Positions 58,775 through 64,000 of a stretch of DNA of 64,000 nucleotides are shown piece after piece (the stretch's first letter is position 1; every line of letters starts with the position of its first letter). The stretch covers positions 1 through 64,000 of the forward strand of contig JAMZNZ010000005.1 in NCBI GenBank assembly GCA_024178355.1, given 5' to 3'. The notes under the pieces were generated by a model that was not told the DNA's origin, searched no databases, and worked only from the letters and a program-made list of their open reading frames with translations. Both the position numbers and the translations under genes were made by a program. This stretch comes from Maricaulaceae bacterium EIL42A08 (GTDB lineage Bacteria; Pseudomonadota; Alphaproteobacteria; Caulobacterales; Maricaulaceae).

Positions 58775-60184
58775 ATGCCACCGATCGATCTAGCCAACTC
58801 CGTTGCCCCTGTTCACTTCGTCGGTATCGGCGGCATCGGGATGAGCGGCATTGCCGAGGTGATGCTCAATCTGGGCTATGCGGTCACCGGCTCTGACATC
58901 AAGGACAGCGCCAATACCGAGCGGCTGCGCAAGAAGGGCGCAACCATCCATATCGGCCATACGGCTGACAATGTGGACGGGGCTGGTGCGCTGGTGGTGT
59001 CAAGCGCGGTCAAGCCAGACAATCCAGAACTGGTGGCGGCGCGCGCGACCCGTGTGCCGGTAGTGCGCCGGGCTGAAATGCTGGCTGAGCTAATGCGTTT
59101 AAAACAGGCGGTGGCCGTTGCTGGTACCCATGGCAAGACCACCACGACCAGCCTGGTGGCGACCTTGATGGATGCGGCCGGGTTCGACCCCACCGTGATC
59201 AACGGCGGCATTATCTCGGCCTACGGTTCCAACGCCAAGATGGGCGAGGGCGACTGGATGGTCGTGGAGGCCGATGAAAGCGACGGCTCGTTTTTAAAGC
59301 TGCGCGGATCGGTTGGTATCATTACCAATATCGACCCGGAGCACATGGAGCATTACGGCAGTTTTGATGCCCTGCGCGCTGCGTTTGAACAATTTGTCGA
59401 AAACCTGCCCTTCTATGGCTTCGCCGTGCTGTGCATCGATCATCCTGAAGTCCAGGCGCTTGCAGCACGCATCGAGGATCGCCGGGTCATCACCTATGGC
59501 CAGTCGCCCCAGGCCGATGTGCGAATTGGCGACCTCACCATGGATAGTTCGGGCGCGAACTTTTCGCTGACCTTCCAGGCGCGCGGCAGCGATCCGAAGA
59601 CCTGGGCCAACCTTCAGCTTCCCATGATGGGCGAGCATAATGTGCTCAACGCGGCCGGTTCCATCGCTGTCGTGGAAGCGCTGGGGGGCAACGAGGCTGA
59701 GGTGCGCGCGGGCCTTGCCGGTTTCTCCGGTGTGAAGCGTCGTTTTACCCATGTGGGCGATGCGCTGGGGGCCAGTATCATTGATGATTACGGCCACCAC
59801 CCGGTGGAGATCGCCGCCGTGCTCAAAGCCGCGCGCCAGCGAGCAGGCAGCGGCAAGGTCCACGCCGTGGTCCAGCCGCATCGCTACTCACGCCTGCATG
59901 ATCTGTTCGAGGATTTCTGCACCTGCTTCAATGACGCCGATACCGTGCTGGTCGCGCCGGTCTTTACTGCCGGTGAGGACCCGATCGAGGGCGCAGACTC
60001 AGACCACCTCGCTCAGGGCCTGCAGCGCCACGGCCACCGCGATGTCGGGGTGACGACGCGCGAGGCACTTGCTTCGGATATGAAGAAAAAGTTGGGTGAA
60101 GGTGATCTGGTGGTGTGTCTGGGTGCCGGCGACATCACCGCCTGGGCGGCTGCGCTTCCAAAAGAACTGGAGGCCTTGGAGTGA
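58775..60184 (+). CDS. murC: UDP-MurNAc:L-alanine ligase MurC
   Basis: 469 aa. The N-terminal UDP-binding [14 protein letters not shown] and the P-loop GTHGKTTTT (117-125) are intact, as are [21 protein letters not shown] and [10 protein letters not shown] with its His pair. It adds the first amino acid, L-Ala, to UDP-MurNAc. MurC is the nearest relative of MurD and the intact motifs here show what the degenerate gene at 55243 has lost. A repeat element separates it from murB. Confidence 0.96.
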   Translation: MPPIDLANSVAPVHFVGIGGIGMSGIAEVMLNLGYAVTGSDIKDSANTERLRKKGATIHIGHTADNVDGAGALVVSSAVKPDNPELVAARATRVPVVRRAEMLAELMRLKQAVAVAGTHGKTTTTSLVATLMDAAGFDPTVINGGIISAYGSNAKMGEGDWMVVEADESDGSFLKLRGSVGIITNIDPEHMEHYGSFDALRAAFEQFVENLPFYGFAVLCIDHPEVQALAARIEDRRVITYGQSPQADVRIGDLTMDSSGANFSLTFQARGSDPKTWANLQLPMMGEHNVLNAAGSIAVVEALGGNEAEVRAGLAGFSGVKRRFTHVGDALGASIIDDYGHHPVEIAAVLKAARQRAGSGKVHAVVQPHRYSRLHDLFEDFCTCFNDADTVLVAPVFTAGEDPIEGADSDHLAQGLQRHGHRDVGVTTREALASDMKKKLGEGDLVVCLGAGDITAWAAALPKELEALE

Positions 60185-60212
60185 GGGTGCTTGCTGAACA
60201 CGGTGGCGCGAT

Positions 60213-60356
60213 CACCCCACCCCAACCCTCCCCTCGAGGGGAGGGTGTAGGGATGGCACCTTGCCAAGGGCGAGACCATCTTCTGGGCGTTTCCAAGTCT
60301 GAACTCGACGGTGATACTCCATTCCCTCCCCTCGAGGGGAGGGCCAGGGTGGGGTG
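60213..60356. repeat. 144-bp MITE-like element inserted between murC and murB
   Basis: Ends are perfect 10-bp inverted repeats, CACCCCACCC (60213-60222) and GGGTGGGGTG (60347-60356). The 20-bp palindrome CCCTCCCCTCGAGGGGAGGG occurs twice, at 60226-60245 and 60324-60343, just inside the ends. The centre shows no coding capacity. All other junctions of the cluster overlap or are under 10 bases, so this is an insertion into the operon. It resembles the element at 19821-19990. It could fold into strong hairpins in the mRNA. Confidence 0.75.
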
Positions 60357-60362
60357 TTCCTC

Positions 60363-61283
60363 ATGACCAACCTCATCTCCCGTCTTCCGCCCGTTCGTGG
60401 CAAGCTGATCGAGAACGCGCCGCTGTCCGACATCACCTGGCTGCGTGTGGGTGGGCCGGCCGATGTGCTCTTCCTGCCTGCTGATGCGGCCGATCTGGCC
60501 CGCTTTCTGGCTGAGACACCGCGCGATATCCCGGTCCACGTGCTGGGCGCAGGCTCCAACACGCTGGTGCGCGATGGCGGCGTTCGCGGTGTCGTCATCA
60601 AGCTAACGCCCGCCTTTGGCAAAGTTACCGTCGAAGACGGCTACAAGGTCCGTGCCGGGGCGGCCGCACTCGACAAGGCTGTGGCGAAAGCCGCTGCCAA
60701 GGCCGGTATTGCCGGTCTGGAGTTTTATGTGGGTGTTCCCGGAGCCATTGGCGGGGCGCTACGCATGAATGCGGGCTGCTATGGTTCGGAAACGAAGGAT
60801 ATTCTGATCGAAGCGGTGGCACTGGACCGTCGGGGTCGGCGTATCGTCGCGCCGCTGGACGAGCTGGGCTATGCCTATCGCCATAGCGATGCGCCGGACG
60901 ACTGGATCTTCATTGAGGCGCTCTACCAGGGCCAACCCGATACACCCGAAGCGGTGACCGAGCGTATGAACGCCATCACAGAGCGGCGCGAAAGCACCCA
61001 GCCGATCCGGGAGAAAACCTCCGGCTCAACCTTTAAAAACCCCGATCCTCAAAGCTCAGGCGGCAAGTCAGCCTGGCAGCTGGTGGACGCCACCGGCTGG
61101 CGCGGCAAGCCCATTGGCGGCGCGCGCTTCTCAGAGCAACACGCCAACTTCCTGATCAATGATGGGACCGCGACCGCCAGCGATCTGGAGACGCTGGTCG
61201 AGCATGTTCGTTCGGATGCGAAGAAGAAATTCGGCGTTGACCTGCATTGGGAAGTCCGGCGGATCGGGGAGCCTGCATCATGA
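60363..61283 (+). CDS. murB: UDP-N-acetylenolpyruvoylglucosamine reductase MurB
   Basis: 306 aa from the ATG at 60363, nine bases into the open frame. An FAD-binding fold with [28 protein letters not shown] and [19 protein letters not shown], then SGSTFKNPD, whose Ser is the proton donor, and [12 protein letters not shown]. It reduces the enolpyruvyl group to make UDP-MurNAc. The GTG at 60354 is inside the last bases of the repeat; the element therefore delivers the upstream region of this gene. Confidence 0.95.
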   Translation: MTNLISRLPPVRGKLIENAPLSDITWLRVGGPADVLFLPADAADLARFLAETPRDIPVHVLGAGSNTLVRDGGVRGVVIKLTPAFGKVTVEDGYKVRAGAAALDKAVAKAAAKAGIAGLEFYVGVPGAIGGALRMNAGCYGSETKDILIEAVALDRRGRRIVAPLDELGYAYRHSDAPDDWIFIEALYQGQPDTPEAVTERMNAITERRESTQPIREKTSGSTFKNPDPQSSGGKSAWQLVDATGWRGKPIGGARFSEQHANFLINDGTATASDLETLVEHVRSDAKKKFGVDLHWEVRRIGEPAS

Positions 61284-62194
61284 CTAAACGCATCGCCGTT
61301 CTTCTGGGCGGTCGCTCGCCGGAGCGTGATGTCTCGCTGGTATCCGGCGAGAAAGTGGCCGAGGCGCTGCGCAAGCGTGGCCATGCGGTCATACATATCG
61401 ATCCGGCCGATGATGACTGGCAGGCCCAGCTGATCGCCACCAAGCCCCATCTGGCGTTCAACGCACTCCATGGCGAGTGGGGCGAGGATGGGCGCATTCA
61501 AGGCGTGCTGGAATATCTGGGCATTGCCTATACCCATTCTGGCGTGATGGCGTCGGCCCTGGCGATGGACAAACAGCGCGCCAAGGCGGTGCTGCGCGAT
61601 GCCGGGATTGCCTGTCCTGAGGGGCAGATCGTCAACCGGTTTGACGCTGCCAAGGCCCATGTGATGTTGCCGCCCTATGTGGCCAAGCCAAATGCGCAAG
61701 GTTCGTCCGTCGGCGTGGTGATTGTGCCGGAGGGCACTGAAACACCGCCGGATATTCTGGCGTCGGACGATTGGCCCTATGGAGATGAGGTGCTGATCGA
61801 GCGCTTCTGTCCTGGCCGCGAATTAACGGTTGCCGTTCTGGGCGATCGCGCCCTTTCAGTGACCGAGATCACACCCAAAACAGCCTTTTACGACTACGAA
61901 GCCAAATACGCTGATGGCGGCTCTGTGCACCAGATTCCTGCTGATATTCCAGATGAGGTCGCCGAGGCCTGCAAGCGCGATGCGCTAGCGGCGCACCAGG
62001 TGCTGGGATGCGCGGGTCTGACGCGGTCAGATTTCCGCTATGATCCTGCAACGGGTAAGGTTTGGTTACTCGAAATTAATACCCAGCCGGGCATGACTCC
62101 TACATCCTTGGCCCCTGAACAGGCGGCCTGGTGCGGGATCTCGTTTGAAGATCTCGTCGAGTGGATGGCGGAGGATGCGTCTTGTCCAAGGTAA
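61280..62194 (+). CDS. ddl: D-alanine:D-alanine ligase
   Basis: 304 aa from the ATG at 61280, overlapping the murB stop by 4 bases. The ATP-grasp fold has [17 protein letters not shown] at the N-terminus, [24 protein letters not shown] and the terminal [14 protein letters not shown]. It makes the D-Ala-D-Ala used by MurF. ftsQ starts inside its last 13 bases. Confidence 0.95.
   Translation: MTKRIAVLLGGRSPERDVSLVSGEKVAEALRKRGHAVIHIDPADDDWQAQLIATKPHLAFNALHGEWGEDGRIQGVLEYLGIAYTHSGVMASALAMDKQRAKAVLRDAGIACPEGQIVNRFDAAKAHVMLPPYVAKPNAQGSSVGVVIVPEGTETPPDILASDDWPYGDEVLIERFCPGRELTVAVLGDRALSVTEITPKTAFYDYEAKYADGGSVHQIPADIPDEVAEACKRDALAAHQVLGCAGLTRSDFRYDPATGKVWLLEINTQPGMTPTSLAPEQAAWCGISFEDLVEWMAEDASCPR
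62170..62174 (+). promoter_or_regulatory. Shine-Dalgarno site that fixes a TTG start for ftsQ
   Basis: GGAGG lies 7 bases before the TTG at 62182. The alternative start in the same frame, GTG at 62161, has no comparable site. The site is inside the coding sequence of ddl, so ftsQ translation is coupled to it. Confidence 0.7.
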
Positions 62195-63099
62195 GAGGCG
62201 CCAGCGCTCGCGGGTCCTCAAAAGGGGCAAAGTCGAGCTCTAAGCGCAAGGTCAAATCAGCGCCCCGCAAGGGAAGCGCGAAAACCGTGAACTGGTTTGC
62301 CGCCCAGCTGCGCGCGGCCCGTCACCGGGTCAGCTATGCCTTCCGTCTGGGCGGGATTGCTGCGCTGGTGCTGTTTGGCCTGATCCTTTCGCTGTACGCG
62401 TTTACTGGCGGGCTTGGCGATGCCGGTCAGGCGATTGCTCGCAATGCCGACCGACAGCTGACGCAGGCGGGTTTCACTGTAGACTGGATCGATGTTTCGG
62501 GTGCGAACCGTTTATCCAGCGAAGAGGTGGCGGCGATCATTGGCGTTGAACCAGGCGATAGTCTGGCCAGTCTCGACCTGGAAGCGGCGAAGACAGCGCT
62601 GGAGGCAGAATCATGGATCGCCAGCGTGCGCGTCTATCGTTTGTGGCCGAACCGGCTCGCCGTCGTGATCGAAGAGCGTGAACCGCTCGCCCTGTGGCAG
62701 GTGGACGGCGAACACCACGTCATTGACGGCACCGGCACGGTCATCACATCTGCTGATCCAATTGAATTTGCTGACCTTCCCCGCGTTGTGGGGGAGGGTG
62801 CCAACGAAACCGCGCGCTCCATGGTTCAGATGGTACTGCGCGATGACGCCATTGCGCGCCGGGTCAGCCATCTGATTTACGTCGGTGAGCGTCGCTGGTC
62901 GCTGCGGCTGGTGAGCGGCGGGGAAGTCCTGCTGCCTCAGTCAGATCCTGAGGGTGCTTTGAGCCTGCTAGGTCGCATGCATGCTGACCGCGGCGTGCTG
63001 GATTACGACGCGCAGATCGTTGATTTGCGCAATGAGGGTGAAATGGTGCTGCGCCCCTGGCCGGACCGGGCCGCCGAAGCGGCAGGGCGGGGAGCGTAA
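62182..63099 (+). CDS. ftsQ: Cell division protein FtsQ
   Basis: 305 aa starting at a TTG. A basic cytosolic tail of about 50 residues rich in Lys, Arg and Ser, one membrane helix (about 55-75), then the POTRA domain (from [19 protein letters not shown]) and the FtsQ beta domain ([29 protein letters not shown]). It bridges FtsL/FtsB to the divisome in the periplasm. Overlaps ddl by 13 bases and lies 3 bases before ftsA. Confidence 0.92.
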   Translation: MSKVRGASARGSSKGAKSSSKRKVKSAPRKGSAKTVNWFAAQLRAARHRVSYAFRLGGIAALVLFGLILSLYAFTGGLGDAGQAIARNADRQLTQAGFTVDWIDVSGANRLSSEEVAAIIGVEPGDSLASLDLEAAKTALEAESWIASVRVYRLWPNRLAVVIEEREPLALWQVDGEHHVIDGTGTVITSADPIEFADLPRVVGEGANETARSMVQMVLRDDAIARRVSHLIYVGERRWSLRLVSGGEVLLPQSDPEGALSLLGRMHADRGVLDYDAQIVDLRNEGEMVLRPWPDRAAEAAGRGA

Positions 63100-63102
63100 C
63101 CG

Positions 63103-64000
63103 ATGGGCCTGACGGGCGTGTTTGGCCGCAAAGCCAGCTCTGACACAAGACCAAAGCCGGGCGTCTATGCCGCTGTCGATGTCGGCGCGGGCAAGACGGT
63201 CTGCTTCCTGGCGCGCACCGAACAGACGCTGGCCGGCCTGCGTCCGCGGGTGATTGGCGTCGGCCATGTGTCGACCCGCGGTGTGCGGGCCGGAGCAATC
63301 ATCGACATGGAAGCCGCCGCCGACAGCGTGCGCTCTGCTGTGGAAAACGCCGAACGCATGGCCAATCACACAGTCAGCGAGGTGGTCTTGTCTGCCGCTG
63401 CGGGCGCACCCACCAGCGCCCGCATCAGCGTGGACATGGATCTCGCCGCCAGTGAGGTGACCGATCGTGATCTGCATCGGATTCTGGCCGAAGCCCTGCA
63501 CCAGCATCGCGAGCCGGACCGGGTCATGCTCCATGCCTTGCCTGTATCCTGGCGGGTGGATGGTCATCGCGGGGTGAAAGACCCGCGCGGCATGTTTGGC
63601 AATCAGCTGGGCGTTGACCTTCATGTGGTCAGTGCGGCGGCGGATCCGATCCAGAATCTCATTGCCTGTGTGGAGCGCTGCCAGCTGACCGTCTCTGGTG
63701 TCGCGGCCACGCCTTATGTTTCCGGTCTTGGCGTGCTGACCCCGGACGAGCGCGAGCTTGGCGCGCTGGTGGTCGACATGGGGGCCCACGTCACCAGCTT
63801 TGCCGTCTTTGCCGAAGGCGCATTGCAGCATGTCGATGCCCTGCCCGTGGGCGGGGCGCATGTGACCAGCGATATTGCCCGCGGTCTGACCACACCGATC
63901 CAGGCCGCTGAGCGCATCAAGGCGCTCTATGGCTGTGCCCTCGACAGCCCCGATGATGATCAGGTGATGATCGAAACGCCGCCTGTGGCCGGTGGTGACA
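63103..64000 (+). CDS. ftsA: Cell division protein FtsA (partial, runs off window)
   Basis: The first 299 codons. An actin-like ATPase with the N-terminal VYAAVDVGAGKT phosphate loop, VGHVSTRGVRAGAIIDMEAA (1C domain entry), LHALPVSWRVDG, the 1C region to about residue 165 and VVDMGAHVTSFAVF as phosphate 2. FtsA tethers FtsZ to the membrane and signals to FtsN/FtsWI. The C-terminal part with the membrane-binding helix is beyond the window. GGGGAG upstream supports the ATG at 63103. Neither ftsZ nor lpxC is visible here. Confidence 0.95.
   Translation, partial: MGLTGVFGRKASSDTRPKPGVYAAVDVGAGKTVCFLARTEQTLAGLRPRVIGVGHVSTRGVRAGAIIDMEAAADSVRSAVENAERMANHTVSEVVLSAAAGAPTSARISVDMDLAASEVTDRDLHRILAEALHQHREPDRVMLHALPVSWRVDGHRGVKDPRGMFGNQLGVDLHVVSAAADPIQNLIACVERCQLTVSGVAATPYVSGLGVLTPDERELGALVVDMGAHVTSFAVFAEGALQHVDALPVGGAHVTSDIARGLTTPIQAAERIKALYGCALDSPDDDQVMIETPPVAGGD

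Overview
The window is a GC-rich, gene-dense stretch of an alphaproteobacterial chromosome. The suggested group is Maricaulales/Hyphomonadaceae (Maricaulis/Oceanicaulis-like). This rests on the order of the division/cell-wall (dcw) cluster (murG-murC-murB-ddl-ftsQ-ftsA), a class I lysyl-tRNA synthetase, a two-gene MetH, a UrcA-family protein, a fused RimB-RimK protein, many exported peptidases, and palindromic repeats of the 'CCGGACTTGATCCGG' type. The taxonomic call is an inference from gene content, not a database match.

Region by region. 1-130 is the left edge of an IS3-type insertion sequence, followed by about 1 kb with no credible gene. 1087-4849 holds an AlkB-type dioxygenase and a compact nucleoside-scavenging operon (CNT transporter, nucleoside hydrolase, ribokinase). 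4838-12287 holds an exported 561-aa protein, a three-gene cassette of two small membrane proteins plus an XRE regulator, class I LysRS, adenine phosphoribosyltransferase, a UrcA protein and an exported LprI/DUF1176-like protein. 12284-16282 holds a hybrid histidine kinase with a stand-alone receiver, a 26-codon membrane micro-ORF and a Ca2+/Na+ antiporter. 16362-27279 holds M3 and S9 lipoprotein peptidases, a YHS/membrane-protein pair, free-Met-R-sulfoxide reductase, an uncharacterised operon led by a proteasome-beta-like Ntn-hydrolase, and small exported proteins. 27438-34003 holds EttA and the methionine branch metF-metH(N)-metH(C), preceded by a perfect 16-bp palindrome. 34000-46945 holds a META lipoprotein, a ChaN/Tiki-like protein, pirin, the RimB-RimK fusion, fasciclin, BLUF, a fused 5-oxoprolinase, a TerB-J-domain protein, a DMT transporter and an AmpD-like amidase. 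46988-47395 is RNase P RNA.

47550-64000 is the dcw cluster: a MraZ box, then mraZ-rsmH-ftsL-ftsI-murE-murF-mraY-[murD position]-ftsW-murG-murC-murB-ddl-ftsQ-ftsA (ftsA runs off the window). Almost all of these genes overlap by 1-4 bases, which implies one translationally coupled transcript. MurE carries the DNPR motif of meso-diaminopimelate ligases. Two things stand out. The gene in the murD slot is an intact reading frame whose ATP-binding loop and other Mur-ligase signature residues are gone. The murC-murB junction is interrupted by a 144-bp element with terminal inverted repeats.

The best candidates for something undescribed are the Ntn-hydrolase-like operon (20576-22897) and the catalytically degenerate MurD homologue (55243-56541). 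Next come a BLUF protein lacking the photocycle glutamine and the metF operator. No phage, CRISPR array, tRNA or classical defence system was found.
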